A stretch of 64,000 nt of DNA from Colwellia psychrerythraea 34H (GTDB lineage: Bacteria; Pseudomonadota; Gammaproteobacteria; Enterobacterales; Alteromonadaceae): contig NC_003910.7 in assembly GCF_000012325.1 (NCBI RefSeq), forward strand, positions 4,030,001 to 4,094,000. The letters run 5' to 3'. Both the position numbers and the translations under genes were made by a program. Within the stretch, counting starts at the first letter, position 1. Each line of letters opens with the position of its first letter. A model generated the notes under the pieces. The model ran no database searches. It was not told the DNA's origin and saw only the letters and a program-made list of their open reading frames with translations. This document shows, one piece after another, positions 54,001-63,603 of the stretch.

Positions 54001-54206
54001 ATTATACTATGGTAGGTTGGATTGCAGATCAGGCTGAAAGAACTACTCGTGTAATCTCAAGCCGAAGAGCAATTAACGGTCGCTTTAACTACACCAGTAT
54101 ATTAACTCGAGGTCTACCAACAGGTACTACCTATATGGGTGCTGTTACGTACTTCAATGCTGAAGGTGAAGCTGAAGGTACTACTGTACTTGAGTTAAAA
54201 AACTAG
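51078..54206 (+). CDS. Secreted subtilisin-like (S8) serine protease
   Basis: The 1,042-aa preproenzyme has a Sec signal peptide (about 1-26, VLANEVSG), an I9 inhibitor propeptide (about 50-155; TGYIVQLKGK, SFKHTYNGFTAKLNAKQ) and an S8 domain with triad Asp188 (GVIDTGVWPEN), His262 (DGHGSHTAS) and Ser602 (GTSMSSPHIAGL). A PA domain is inserted between His and Ser (about 410-540; ACNDAPLTNGEDLAGKIALI). The C-terminal part (about 710-1042) has beta-rich fibronectin-like and pre-peptidase C-terminal-like regions (SDLDLYVYRCD). It likely degrades extracellular protein for nutrition. No sorting tail is present. Confidence 0.95.
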   Translation: MHFKKSLVRSLITLAITATASTTVLANEVSGDISKFKSVGNEVNTKQKATGYIVQLKGKTAIAQAQEIGELLPTNQLVANTGNRYNAHTPAMEAYTKALENKQKQVASSIDSINILHSFKHTYNGFTAKLNAKQKAQLESHPDVIGVYEDKLETVNTANTPEFLGLTGAGGQHAMNIKGEGVIIGVIDTGVWPENPSFADDGSYSDPADLGWLGSCDTGTDEEFACNNKLIGAKYFDSSFSSQYDIQYDLGEFDSPRDADGHGSHTASTAGGNESVAAMLSGTPVGTVSGMAPRARIAAYKVCWNSDYKNPEGGDEAGCFGGDTMAAIDAAVTDGVDVINYSIGGSRTDLTVPATAAMLNATAAGVFVAVSAGNDGPDKETVGTPAPWVTSVAASTYNGTSAIVGKALDITSGTLAGSSILSVPSGFSPATVGLSGELALAEPVQACNDAPLTNGEDLAGKIALIARGSCAFTEKFLNAQNAGAVGAIIYTTEGTSPFSMGGTDPAVTITGSMISFADGQSLTASIEDGSTSVAFTDNTAAGEAVEVGNTMADFSSRGPNLNTYDIIKPDITAPGVKILAATTSAPMFGTQGETFKYLQGTSMSSPHIAGLAALFKESNSSWSPAQIKSAMMTTARQNLTKEDGTTQADPYDFGSGHVAPVSALDPGLLFDTNLADYLAFLCGQDKEAFVSGYDTSCADLATAGFSTDASQLNLASIAIAELLEPETIFRTVSNATPIASSYTATVEAPAGFDISVQTFDAAGEETEASTLDVAAEGGKASFAITVSQTETTEIEAWKFGAITWTDGAGHSVRLPLAIKAIPSVQIEVPELISGDLNRGRFRFPVKMLYSGRTSIKHAGLVAPFGTAGTVEADPAQEFEFLGAGTNYHLFHIPEGTQVARFSLSDALVTEEGSDLDLYVYRCDKWSCAQVANSLNGGSNEDVVLTNPEPRADVDVGDVYVTMIHGYSTGAATETDYTMVGWIADQAERTTRVISSRRAINGRFNYTSILTRGLPTGTTYMGAVTYFNAEGEAEGTTVLELKN

Positions 54207-54266
54207 TTAACACTTTATTAAATGGCTAGTTAACTCATTGATTGAGTCAATTAACTAAATAATAAC

Positions 54267-54303
54267 AAAGCCCTCTTAAAGATAATTTAAGGGGGCTTTT
54301 TAA
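54267..54303 (+). terminator. Terminator of the S8 protease gene
   Basis: AAAGCCCTCTTAAA (54267-54280), loop around GATA, then TTTAAGGGGGCTTTTT. One mismatch, with a T-run at the end. Confidence 0.88.
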
Positions 54304-54852
54304 TACTCTCTCTAATCACATCCCCCTAGTCTTTTAACTGCTATTAAACTTGTTGCATAGGTATTATTTACTTCTTATATCTCACACAACATTGTAAATG
54401 ACTTTAGTCAAACCTTTGGGAATGGTTCTCTTTCTATCGCTTTGATAGAAATAAACAATAGCATAACGCTACAATTCCCCGCCTTCCCTTATCTATCTAC
54501 TAAGTAAAACCACATAACTATTAGCCAAATTGAAACTAGAGTTCGATGAAGTTAATTAATGCCTAACGGTCTTGTCGTTGAATAAGTTAACTCATATCAG
54601 CTTTAGCTAATAAAAGGCTTAATAACAGCAATCATATAAATTTTTAGAGGCTAAACAAACATAAAGGTAATACTTCGAATTAAGCTAAGAGAACTAACAA
54701 TGAACGCACTACATTACTTTGATAATTTTGCGCTAAGTTGATGAGCAATAAAATAGGATAGGGATGGAGATTTAATGAGTAAATGATAAAAAAGTCAATC
54801 AGGTAAGAAGCTTTAAACTTATTGGAGAGGCAATTAAGTAAATGACAGATAT
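54304..54852. other. Non-coding stretch downstream of the protease gene
   Basis: There is no plausible gene. The only structure seen is TTTCTATC (54431-54438)/GATAGAAA (54444-54451), an 8-bp hairpin with a 5-nt loop. It may be a relic of lost genes. Confidence 0.4.
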
Positions 54853-54884
54853 AAAAAAGGCCTTACCGAAGTAAGGCCTTTATA
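54853..54884 (-). terminator. Terminator of the PEP-CTERM gene
   Basis: A perfect 11-bp stem AAAGGCCTTAC (54856-54866), loop CGAA, GTAAGGCCTTT (54871-54881). On the minus strand the stem runs into T residues, 16 bp past the stop. Confidence 0.88.
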
Positions 54885-54899
54885 ATGAAAATCAATAAA

Positions 54900-55418
54900 T
54901 TATTTACTAACTTTACGACGAGTAGCGAAAGCAACTAAACCAGTAAATAATAAGATTAAAGCACTAGGTTCAGGTACTACAGAAGCTGAACCGAATGAGA
55001 TATTCTCATCAAAAAGAGCTATATTCCCTGTATTATTATTAAACACATCAAGGGTACCTAAACCATCAAAAACATTGAACTGCCATGCAAAAGCACCTAA
55101 GACATCATCAACATCTGTGGTAAGATTTTGAATACCATCAAATAAATTAGCTGTATTGTATTCAGCAAGAAATTGAAAGCCATCCGCGATTAAAGGTGCT
55201 GACATATCAATACCGAGCAATGAAAAATCTTCCCAAACAAACACGCTGCTGAAACCATTTCCAGCATCCTCAGCAGTATCTAAATTTATAGATATATGAC
55301 CAATTACATCAGTACCAGAAAGAATATCTTGGCTGATTAATGTTGCATTAGCTGCACCAGCAAAACTTAACGCTAAAGATATTGACAAAAAAGCGCGTAA
55401 AATTAATTTATTTAACAT
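54900..55418 (-). CDS. PEP-CTERM-anchored secreted protein, 172 aa
   Basis: The protein has a signal peptide (about 1-25, SFAGAANA) and a C-terminal sorting signal VVPEPSALILLFTGLVAFAT, then RRKVSK: PEP motif, hydrophobic helix and basic tail. Such proteins are processed by exosortase and are usually linked to exopolysaccharide or biofilm matrix. The mature domain (about 26-145) is Asp/Asn-rich beta structure of unknown function. No exosortase gene is in this window, so it must be elsewhere if the system is active. Confidence 0.88.
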   Translation of the reverse strand: MLNKLILRAFLSISLALSFAGAANATLISQDILSGTDVIGHISINLDTAEDAGNGFSSVFVWEDFSLLGIDMSAPLIADGFQFLAEYNTANLFDGIQNLTTDVDDVLGAFAWQFNVFDGLGTLDVFNNNTGNIALFDENISFGSASVVPEPSALILLFTGLVAFATRRKVSK

Positions 55419-55819
55419 GTTACTTCCTATTTATAATATGGCTGTTTTATTTTTATTGTAATAATAGCGGCATCACTTAAAAAGTAATCAACGACTTTAT
55501 AAGTCTTTGCCGACATTGCATTATACAAAGCAATAATCACGCCCAAATAAAAATAACATTACATAACAACATGTTACCACAAAGTAAACAATAAAATTAC
55601 ATTTATTTAACACAACAAAGTGATAGTGTAAAAAAAGCTGACACTTTGATAAATAAGCCAGTGATATTAAGTATTTGTTATTATATTAATAATTTGCTAG
55701 CTTATGATCATAAAAATAGGGCTATACTTATTACAGCCAAATTTACAGCCAAATCGGCTCAGTATTTGAGCTAAGTATTCGTTTTACTATTACTTAGAAG
55801 TTATCAATAAGGTTTTTCT
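55419..55819. other. 401-bp AT-rich intergenic region with a short direct repeat
   Basis: It separates the divergent PEP-CTERM and DUF4124 genes. TTACAGCCAAA occurs twice (55731-55741 and 55743-55753, a 12-bp period) about 70 bp before the DUF4124 gene, possibly a regulator half-site pair. Otherwise nothing is recognised. Confidence 0.4.
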
Positions 55820-56305
55820 ATGAAAATAAAAGCATTATCTTTCACTGCAGTATGCTTAGCTGGTGTACTACTTACCTCATCAGTTGTTAACTTTGTCAAT
55901 GCAAAAGAAATAGCCATTTATCGCTGGGTTGATGAAAACAACATAGTGCACTTTAGCCAAAACCTCCCAAAAGGTGATGAATATAGAGAATTTAGTACTA
56001 TTTCATCTTATAAGGCATTATCGAAAGCAGAAAGAAAATTAATTGCTGAAGAAGATTCAGCAGAACAGAAAGTTATGGATCAAGAACAAAAACAAGATGA
56101 TGTTATAGCTCAAAATAAAGCTACGTATCAGAAAAACTGTAAAGCTGCTCGGCTTAATATCAAAATGTTGAATTCGTTGAATGAGATACATATTAATGAA
56201 GAGAAGAGTGATGGCACTATAGGTAGTCGTCCGTTAACCGCTCCCGAAAAATCAGAAAAGATGGCATTAAGTAAAAACCACGAAAATCTTTACTGTAATA
56301 AGTAG
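55820..56305 (+). CDS. DUF4124-domain exported protein, 161 aa
   Basis: A signal peptide (about 1-29, ending near NAKE) is followed by the DUF4124 motif IYRWVDENNIVHFSQNLPKG (about residues 31-52). A charged, probably coiled-coil segment (about 70-105) and a C-terminal part with two Cys (KNCKAARL and YCNK) follow. DUF4124 proteins are periplasmic and of unknown function. The gene stands alone. Confidence 0.8.
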   Translation: MKIKALSFTAVCLAGVLLTSSVVNFVNAKEIAIYRWVDENNIVHFSQNLPKGDEYREFSTISSYKALSKAERKLIAEEDSAEQKVMDQEQKQDDVIAQNKATYQKNCKAARLNIKMLNSLNEIHINEEKSDGTIGSRPLTAPEKSEKMALSKNHENLYCNK

Positions 56306-56396
56306 AAAAACTAAATTAACTTAGTCCTACTGACAACACAGTAGGACTAAGTAATAACGCTAAGTAATAGTTCTAATAATCTTGTTATTCAAGTTA

Positions 56397-58982
56397 TCAA
56401 TGAGGTGATTTAGCAGAAAAAGCTAATTGTCCTTCTACAACACTCACTTCAATAATACAGCCTTTAGTAAATTCATTACCGAGTATTTTTTGGGCTAATG
56501 GGTTTTCAACACCTTGCTGTATTGCTCGTTTCAGTGGTCTCGCACCGAATATTGGGTCGAATCCCGCCGCAGAAATGAGTGAAAGTGCTTCTTCATTTAT
56601 AGTTAAATTTAGCTCTTGCTCGATTAATCGGTCTGCTAACGCTTCAATTTGTATTTTTGCAATTTTCTTGATTTGTTCAGCAACCAATGGATGGAATACT
56701 ACTGACTCATCGACACGATTAATAAACTCAGGTTTAAAATGCTGACCTAATGTATTCATTACTTCTTCTTTCATCTGGTGATACTGACTTTCACCAGCTA
56801 ACTCTTGAATAATGTCAGAGCCAATATTTGAGGTCATGATGATAACAGTGTTTTTAAAATCTACTGTTCTGCCTTGCCCATCAGTTAATCTGCCATCATC
56901 TAAGACTTGTAATAAAATATTAAAGACATCCGGGTGAGCTTTTTCTATCTCATCAAGTAAGATGACTGAGTAAGGTTTTCTGCGTACTGCTTCGGTTAGA
57001 TAACCACCCTCTTCATAACCAACATAACCAGGAGGAGCTCCCACTAGACGTGCGACCGAGTGTTTTTCCATAAACTCTGACATATCAACACGAATTAAAG
57101 CATCTTGTGAGTCAAATAAAAACTCTGCAAGCGCTTTAGTTAACTCCGTTTTACCAACACCCGTTGGGCCTAAGAATAAAAATGAACCAATTGGCTGATT
57201 AGGATCGCTTAAACCAGCACGGGATCGTCTAATCGCATTAGACACTGAGGTTACTGCTTCATGTTGACCAATTACATTTTGGTGTAGGTTATCTTCCATA
57301 TGTAATAATTTATCACGCTCTTGCTCCAACATTTTAGCAACAGGAATACCGGTTGCGCGACTAAGAACATCGGCGATTTCAACTTCAGTAACTTTATTGG
57401 CTAATAAAGTCATTTCTTGCATTTCAGCTTGGCTTGCTAAATCTAATTGCTTTTCTAGCTCTGGTAATTTTCCATACTGCAGCTCAGACATGCGATTTAA
57501 ATCGCCAGTTCGTCTTGCCGCTTCAAGTTCTATTCGTGCTTGTTCAAGTTCTTCTTTTATCGTATGAGCGCCATAAAGCGCTGCTTTTTCAGTGGTCCAA
57601 ACTTCATCTAACTCATCATACTTTTTCTGCTTTTCAGAAATTTGTTGAGAAATGATTGCCAAACGCTTGATGGTAGCCTCATCTTCATCCTTTTCTAATG
57701 CTCTTTGCTCAAGCTTTAACTGTATTAACCGTCGTTCGAGTCTATCTAAATCTTCTGGTTTGGAGTCCATCTGTAAACGAATACTTGAGGCGGCCTCGTC
57801 AATAAGATCAATCGCTTTATCCGGTAATTGTCGATCACTGATATAGCGATGGGATAATGTTGCGGCAGCGACAATAGCTGGATCGGTAATATTTACCGAA
57901 TGATGCAGTTCATAACGTTCTTTTAAACCACGTAAAATTGCAATGGTATCTTCCACACTTGGCTCTTCTACCAGTACTTTTTGAAAACGTCGTTCAAGTG
58001 CAGCATCTTTTTCAATATACTTTCGATATTCATCAAGCGTAGTGGCCCCCACACAATGTAAATCACCACGTGCTAATGCTGGTTTTAACATATTACCGGC
58101 ATCCATAGCACCATCTGACTTTCCAGCACCGACCATAGTGTGCAATTCATCAATAAAGAGAATGACTTGCCCTTCTTCTTTTGACAATTCATTTAAAACA
58201 GCTTTTAAACGCTCTTCAAATTCACCTCGATATTTTGCTCCTGCAACAAGAGATCCCATATCTAGTGACAAAACTCGCTTATTTTTCAAGCCTTCAGGCA
58301 CTTCATTATTCACAATGCGCTGAGCTAAACCTTCAACAATGGCAGTTTTACCAACACCGGGTTGCCCTATGAGTACTGGATTGTTTTTAGTACGTCGTTG
58401 TAATACTTGCAAAGTGCGGCGGATCTCATCATCTCGACCGATAACAGGATCAAGTTTTCCATGCTCAGCAAGTTCTGTTAAATCAACCGTATATTTATTT
58501 AGGGCCTGGCGAACATCTTCTGCATTTTGATCGTCAACATTTTCACCACCTCGTACATGATCGATTGCCGACTTTATCCGTTGCTGGTTTGCGCCTAATT
58601 CGGCCAGGATTTGACCTAAAGGACCTTTATCATCGATAACCGCGAGTAAAAACATCTCTGAGGAAATGAATTTATCTGACATTTTTTGCGCATGCTTATC
58701 GCAAAGATTTAAAATTCGCCCTGAAGCTGCTGATAGTTGTACATCGCCAGCGCTGTCTTGCACTTGTGCTAATGAGCTTAACGCTTCATCTAGTTTCTGA
58801 CGTAAAGAGCGCACATCAATACCTGCACTCTTCAATAACGCAATGATAGAATTGCCGTTTTGATTCAATAACGCCATCATTAAATGAACGGGTTCAATGA
58901 ACTGATGGTCTTTGCCAAGGGCAAGTGATTGCGCATCGGCAATGGATTCTTGAAATGATTGGGTAAAACGATCTAATCGCAT
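56397..58982 (-). CDS. clpB: ATP-dependent disaggregase ClpB
   Basis: ClpB works with DnaK to pull apart heat-aggregated proteins. The 861-aa length matches E. coli (857). Order: N domain (about 1-145; [20 protein letters not shown]), AAA-1 with Walker [10 protein letters not shown] and [13 protein letters not shown], coiled-coil middle domain (about 400-525), AAA-2 with GPTGVGKTE and [14 protein letters not shown], and the C-terminal small domain ([23 protein letters not shown]). It probably forms its own transcription unit. A weak sigma-32 promoter match lies upstream. Confidence 0.97.
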   Translation of the reverse strand: MRLDRFTQSFQESIADAQSLALGKDHQFIEPVHLMMALLNQNGNSIIALLKSAGIDVRSLRQKLDEALSSLAQVQDSAGDVQLSAASGRILNLCDKHAQKMSDKFISSEMFLLAVIDDKGPLGQILAELGANQQRIKSAIDHVRGGENVDDQNAEDVRQALNKYTVDLTELAEHGKLDPVIGRDDEIRRTLQVLQRRTKNNPVLIGQPGVGKTAIVEGLAQRIVNNEVPEGLKNKRVLSLDMGSLVAGAKYRGEFEERLKAVLNELSKEEGQVILFIDELHTMVGAGKSDGAMDAGNMLKPALARGDLHCVGATTLDEYRKYIEKDAALERRFQKVLVEEPSVEDTIAILRGLKERYELHHSVNITDPAIVAAATLSHRYISDRQLPDKAIDLIDEAASSIRLQMDSKPEDLDRLERRLIQLKLEQRALEKDEDEATIKRLAIISQQISEKQKKYDELDEVWTTEKAALYGAHTIKEELEQARIELEAARRTGDLNRMSELQYGKLPELEKQLDLASQAEMQEMTLLANKVTEVEIADVLSRATGIPVAKMLEQERDKLLHMEDNLHQNVIGQHEAVTSVSNAIRRSRAGLSDPNQPIGSFLFLGPTGVGKTELTKALAEFLFDSQDALIRVDMSEFMEKHSVARLVGAPPGYVGYEEGGYLTEAVRRKPYSVILLDEIEKAHPDVFNILLQVLDDGRLTDGQGRTVDFKNTVIIMTSNIGSDIIQELAGESQYHQMKEEVMNTLGQHFKPEFINRVDESVVFHPLVAEQIKKIAKIQIEALADRLIEQELNLTINEEALSLISAAGFDPIFGARPLKRAIQQGVENPLAQKILGNEFTKGCIIEVSVVEGQLAFSAKSPH

Positions 58983-59018
58983 GTTAACTCTCCTAACTTT
59001 CCCTATTACATAGTTAAG

Positions 59019-59046
59019 TTATAAGGCTAAAAGATTATTTTTCAAT
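59019..59046 (-). promoter_or_regulatory. Possible sigma-32 promoter of clpB
   Basis: Minus strand: -35 ATTGAAA (59046-59040), spacer 13 bp, -10 CCTTATAA (59026-59019). The -35 and spacing fit, but the -10 matches CCCCATNT only partly. It lies 36 bp upstream of the clpB start. Confidence 0.4.
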
Positions 59047-59117
59047 GAAATTTCAGATATATGATTGATATAAGTCAATAAGGTGTTCGTTATTACTTTA
59101 GTTCATGCACACAAGCA

Positions 59118-60002
59118 TTAACGTCTACAAATAAGACTCGCCATACGACCCGTTATTTTCTTTCTTCTATATGAATAATATTTTTCTGTTTCTTGGTAGG
59201 TACACTCTGCAAGACTATTAATTACAGTGACTCCTAAAGAGACCAACTGTAGTCGGGCAATTTGATGTAAATCGGCTAGGTATTTTCCATTGGCTTGCTT
59301 TACAAAAGCATTAGCAAAAGCAACGTCTAGTTGAGTAAATGCTAGTTTTACTTCGCTACCTACTTCAAAAGCATTCTTACCAATACATGGACCAAGCCAA
59401 GCAACAATATCAGAGGGCTGACTATTCATCTTTGCTATTGTTTTAGCAATAATATTTGCAACTAGCGGACGCCAACCGCCATGGATTGCGGCAACTTCAC
59501 TGCCCGTTTTATGACTTAAAAGTATTGGTAAGCAGTCTGCTGTCATTATAGCCAAAACTATATTTTTTTGGCTAGTAATGCTGGCATCAGCAACCCTAGC
59601 TTGTTCATCTACGCTAGTGATTGTCACTACCTCATTACCATGAACTTGCTCTAGCCACTGAATTTTTACTTCATCAATTAGTTGTGTATTTGACTTTACC
59701 GTCTTATTGAAGAGCTGCTGGCTAATAAAACGGTTTAACACATTGCGATTGTAGGTAACTCGCTCTGCGTTATCACCAACATGCATACCTAAATTAAAGT
59801 CACCAAAAGCTGATGAAACTTGTTCGTTTAACGATGGGGTTAATGATGAATTTAGCGATAACTGAGGGGAAAGACGTGTTGTTTGTAACGCGAGGACTTT
59901 ATCATCGAGAGAATATGATGAATTAAAAGGCCATTTTACCAACTCAACAGTAGCGTTGGTAAAATGAGCCCGTTTACTATGACTAGTATTCGTCTTGAGC
60001 AT
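59118..60002 (-). CDS. pgeF: Peptidoglycan editing factor PgeF (multicopper polyphenol oxidase family)
   Basis: PgeF/YfiH hydrolyses misincorporated Ser-containing muropeptide precursors in E. coli. Family residues are in FNLGMHVGDNAERV, VLAIMTADCLPILLS, AAIHGGWRPLVANII and WLGPCIGKNAFEVG. ATG 60002 gives 294 aa, compared with about 243 for E. coli; the surplus is an N-terminal extension plus a Ser/Leu-rich insert (about residues 40-60). A TTG 10 codons upstream is an alternative start. The gene overlaps the 3' end of rluD by 20 bp, so the two are translationally coupled, the usual rluD-pgeF pairing. Confidence 0.9.
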   Translation of the reverse strand: MLKTNTSHSKRAHFTNATVELVKWPFNSSYSLDDKVLALQTTRLSPQLSLNSSLTPSLNEQVSSAFGDFNLGMHVGDNAERVTYNRNVLNRFISQQLFNKTVKSNTQLIDEVKIQWLEQVHGNEVVTITSVDEQARVADASITSQKNIVLAIMTADCLPILLSHKTGSEVAAIHGGWRPLVANIIAKTIAKMNSQPSDIVAWLGPCIGKNAFEVGSEVKLAFTQLDVAFANAFVKQANGKYLADLHQIARLQLVSLGVTVINSLAECTYQETEKYYSYRRKKITGRMASLICRR

Positions 60003-60957
60003 TAAGCTTGTTATCTTCTTGAAGAAGCTCAATTAGCTCAACAAAGTCTTCAGGTAGTTCTGCATGCCAAGTCATTTCCTCTCCTGTTATAGGATGGAAT
60101 AAAGATAACATAGCCGCGTGTAATGCTTGACGCTTGAAGCTACGTAACTTCATTAATAACGCTTCTGTTGAATTCTTTGGTGGACGAGGACGACCGCCAT
60201 AAACAGGGTCACCGACTAACGGATGCGTAATATGAGACATATGAACACGAATTTGGTGTGTTCTACCTGTTTCTAAACGTAAACGTAAACGTGTATGTAA
60301 ACGATATTTCTCCATAACTCGGTAATGTGTTACCGAAGGTCGACCAATATAAGAGACTGCCATTTGGGTACGCTTAGTAGAATGGCGTCCAATAGGCTCA
60401 TCAACTAAGCCGCCGGCTGTCATCACACCGTTTGCCACCGCTTCATATTCGCGCGTGATCTCACGTAATTGTAAGGCATCAACCAAGTTGGTTTGTGCTG
60501 CAATAGTCTTTGCTACAACCATTAAACCAGTAGTATCTTTATCAAGACGATGCACAATACCAGCTCTAGGAACTACATTAAGAGCCGGGTAATGATGCAA
60601 CAAAGCATTAAGCAATGTGCCATCCGGATTACCTGCACCAGGGTGAACAACTAAACCTGCTGGTTTATTTATCACTAAAATATAGTCATCTTCATAAACA
60701 ATATTTAGCGGGATATTTTGTGCTTCAAAACGTATCTCAGCTTCAACTTTTGCATTGATATCAATCTCTTCGCCGCCATACATTTTTTCACGAGGTATGA
60801 GGAGAACGTCTCCATTTACTTTCACTTGTCCGGCTAAAATCCAATCTTTTATCCGCGAACGTGAATAATCAGGAAACATTATCGCTAATGATTGGTCAAA
60901 GCGTTTACCTAAACACGATTCAGGTACGATATCTTGATGTTGGATGATTTCTGGCAT
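59983..60957 (-). CDS. rluD: 23S rRNA pseudouridine(1911/1915/1917) synthase RluD
   Basis: RluD makes three pseudouridines in helix 69 of 23S rRNA, needed for normal ribosome assembly. The protein has an N-terminal S4 RNA-binding domain (about 15-75; RFDQSLAIMFPDYSRSRIKD) and the synthase domain with catalytic Asp in GIVHRLDKDTTGLMV. TGRTHQIRVHMSHITHPLVG follows. Start taken at ATG 60957 (324 aa; E. coli 326); the frame is open 21 more codons upstream, but that part is not family-like. It is divergent from bamD, as in many gammaproteobacteria. Confidence 0.96.
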   Translation of the reverse strand: MPEIIQHQDIVPESCLGKRFDQSLAIMFPDYSRSRIKDWILAGQVKVNGDVLLIPREKMYGGEEIDINAKVEAEIRFEAQNIPLNIVYEDDYILVINKPAGLVVHPGAGNPDGTLLNALLHHYPALNVVPRAGIVHRLDKDTTGLMVVAKTIAAQTNLVDALQLREITREYEAVANGVMTAGGLVDEPIGRHSTKRTQMAVSYIGRPSVTHYRVMEKYRLHTRLRLRLETGRTHQIRVHMSHITHPLVGDPVYGGRPRPPKNSTEALLMKLRSFKRQALHAAMLSLFHPITGEEMTWHAELPEDFVELIELLQEDNKLNAQDEY

Positions 60958-61131
60958 TAAATTCTCTTTAAACTCGATTAAACCTAGCGTATTAATCAAA
61001 TTACCATTTGCACTGTGCAAGGTAAGATTGCTAGGGTAGAATGCATATTCTTAAATATATAAGCATTTTACCCGTTTACGCGATGGTTTGATATTTATTT
61101 TAATTAAAACAAAGTAGCGATAATAAATTTC

Positions 61132-61890
61132 ATGGATAAATTGACAGTAAAAATTATTTTGACCGTTCTAGCATTGGCCTTAACTGGTTGTTCCTCTTCT
61201 GAAAACGATATAGACAAGGTACCAGATAAATCTGCACAGTCTCTATTTGTTGATGCTCGGACAGCCCTAGATAATGGGTTATACCAAAAAGCTATTCAAA
61301 TACTTGGCGCTATAGATTCTCGCTTTCCTTTTGGCCCTATTTCACATCAAGTACAACTTGATTTGATTTATGCTTATTATAAAAGCGGTGATGCTGCACA
61401 AGGCATTGCGTTAGCCGATAGGTTTTTACGTTTAAATCCCAATAACTCCAATATTGATTACGTTTATTACATGCGTGCACTTATCAATATATCTACTGAA
61501 GAGAACCTATTCCAAGATTTGGCGGGAATAGATCGTTCCGATCGTGATCCTGAGGCTTCACGCAGTGCTTTCAATGATTTTAAGAGCATAGTCACTGATT
61601 ACCCAGACAGTAAGTATGCTGCAGATTCACGTAAACGCATGATTTCAATAAAATCTCGCCTTGCGCAATATGAAATTGCTGTTGCTAAATATTATGTGAA
61701 ACGTGAAGCTTATGCTTCCGCTGCTAACCGTGCTCGCTACGTAGTTGAATACTTTTCGCCAAGCCCGGAAATAGAGCAAGCATTAGAGATTATGATTAAT
61801 TGTTACGATAAGTTGGGTCTAGCAGATTTGAAGAAAAATGCGCTGCAAGTACTTGCCGCTAACTACCCAAATAACAAACTAATGAACTAG
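61132..61890 (+). CDS. bamD: Outer-membrane assembly lipoprotein BamD
   Basis: BamD is the essential lipoprotein partner of BamA in inserting beta-barrels. The lipobox LTGC gives lipidated Cys20. Five TPR-like repeats follow: SLFVDARTALDNGLYQKAIQ, LDLIYAYYKSGDAAQGIALA, YYMRALINI, YEIAVAKYYVKREAYASAAN and ALEIMINCYDKLGLADLKK. The 252-aa length matches E. coli (245). It is divergent from rluD and closed by a terminator. Confidence 0.95.
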   Translation: MDKLTVKIILTVLALALTGCSSSENDIDKVPDKSAQSLFVDARTALDNGLYQKAIQILGAIDSRFPFGPISHQVQLDLIYAYYKSGDAAQGIALADRFLRLNPNNSNIDYVYYMRALINISTEENLFQDLAGIDRSDRDPEASRSAFNDFKSIVTDYPDSKYAADSRKRMISIKSRLAQYEIAVAKYYVKREAYASAANRARYVVEYFSPSPEIEQALEIMINCYDKLGLADLKKNALQVLAANYPNNKLMN

Positions 61891-61927
61891 TTAGAGCAAC
61901 CGAAACTAACTTTAGGTTAGTGTAAAA

Positions 61928-61964
61928 TAAAAAGCTAAATTACTTAGGTGATTTAGCTTTTTTT
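61928..61964 (+). terminator. Terminator of bamD
   Basis: AAAAGCTAAAT (61930-61940) pairs perfectly with ATTTAGCTTTT (61951-61961), loop TACTTAGGTG, followed by a T-run. Confidence 0.88.
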
Positions 61965-62176
61965 ATGGTCATAAAAAACTTTATGCTTCAGTACACTTAA
62001 AGCACCTGAGTATTATCGCTCAGTTGATATAATGGATAAACTGAATTGTTATTGTTTTACTTAGATACAGCTTTCACTGATAGGATGGGAGTATCTGTTT
62101 GGCGAGTAAAGTTGAGACAACAAAGAGATGTGCGACTATAACGATATTACAGTCGCAATACATAGTTAAGCTAAAA

Positions 62177-62527
<351 letters not shown>

Positions 62528-62665
62528 TCAGTTAAAGTTGTATTGATTAGAATAATAAAGTTATTACAGCGTGTTTATTGCAATTTAGCAATATCCAATT
62601 GGCTTTTAATTTTGTTAAACTAGTGAAATTAGATACTTTACCCTCAAGCCTTGCTAGGAAACTCT

Positions 62666-63511
62666 ATGAATCAGCAAATTATCATTGCCGAAATGAAAGT
62701 TTTACCTGAAATTGATGTTCAATTTGAAATAAACCGCCGTGTTGCTTTTATCAAAAAGCAACTAGTGCAATCTGGACTAACTAATTTAGTGTTAGGAATT
62801 AGCGGTGGTGTTGACTCTTCAACCTGTGGTCGCTTAGCTCAACTTGCGGTTAATGAACTCAATGGACAACTAGATGAGGGTGAAGATAAAACACACTATC
62901 AATTTATTGCAGTACGTTTGCCTTACGGCATTCAAGCAGATGAAGATGATGCTCAACAAGCGGTAGACTTTATTCAACCAAGTCATTGTTTAACAACTAA
63001 CGTACTTGCTGGTGCTGACGGTATTCACCATGAAGTATTACAAGCAATGAGCAAAGCGCAAATATTGACGTCCAGCGATGCCCAAATTGACTTTTCTAAA
63101 GGTAATGTGAAAGCTAGAGCCCGTATGGTAAGTCAATATCATATTGCAGGTATCATTGGTGCTTTGGTTATAGGTACAGATCATAGCGCAGAAAATATCA
63201 CGGGTTTTTTCACTAAATGGGGTGATGGCGCATGCGACTTAGCACCACTTTTTGGTTTATCAAAGAGACAAGTGAGAGCCATTGCTAAGGAGCTTGGTGC
63301 GCCAAGTATCTTAGTAGACAAAGCCCCTACTGCTGATTTGGAAGAACTCGAGCCAGGTAAAACAGATGAAGATGCCTTAGGCATTAGCTATGAGCAGTTA
63401 GATAACTTTTTAGAAGGTAAACAGGTCACTACTGCCGTTAGCGAACACATCATCAATATTTATAAAAAAACTCAACATAAAAGACAAGCGATACCAACAA
63501 TTTACGGTTAA
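62666..63511 (+). CDS. nadE: NH3-dependent NAD+ synthetase
   Basis: NadE adenylates deamido-NAD+ and amidates it with ammonia, the last step of NAD synthesis. The 281-aa protein has the PP-loop [15 protein letters not shown] (about residue 47) and the C-terminal motifs [20 protein letters not shown] and [21 protein letters not shown]. There is no glutaminase domain, so free ammonia is the donor. ATG 62666 (SD AGGAAAC) is preferred to the in-frame TTG at 62651. E. coli NadE is 275 aa. Confidence 0.96.
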   Translation: MNQQIIIAEMKVLPEIDVQFEINRRVAFIKKQLVQSGLTNLVLGISGGVDSSTCGRLAQLAVNELNGQLDEGEDKTHYQFIAVRLPYGIQADEDDAQQAVDFIQPSHCLTTNVLAGADGIHHEVLQAMSKAQILTSSDAQIDFSKGNVKARARMVSQYHIAGIIGALVIGTDHSAENITGFFTKWGDGACDLAPLFGLSKRQVRAIAKELGAPSILVDKAPTADLEELEPGKTDEDALGISYEQLDNFLEGKQVTTAVSEHIINIYKKTQHKRQAIPTIYG

Positions 63512-63603
63512 ATGTAATTTGATAGGCTATCAATGCTTCGCATAATCCATTTTTATTATCTATAACTGAATGACACAGGGCAGTTAATAAAAATGGAATT
63601 TTT

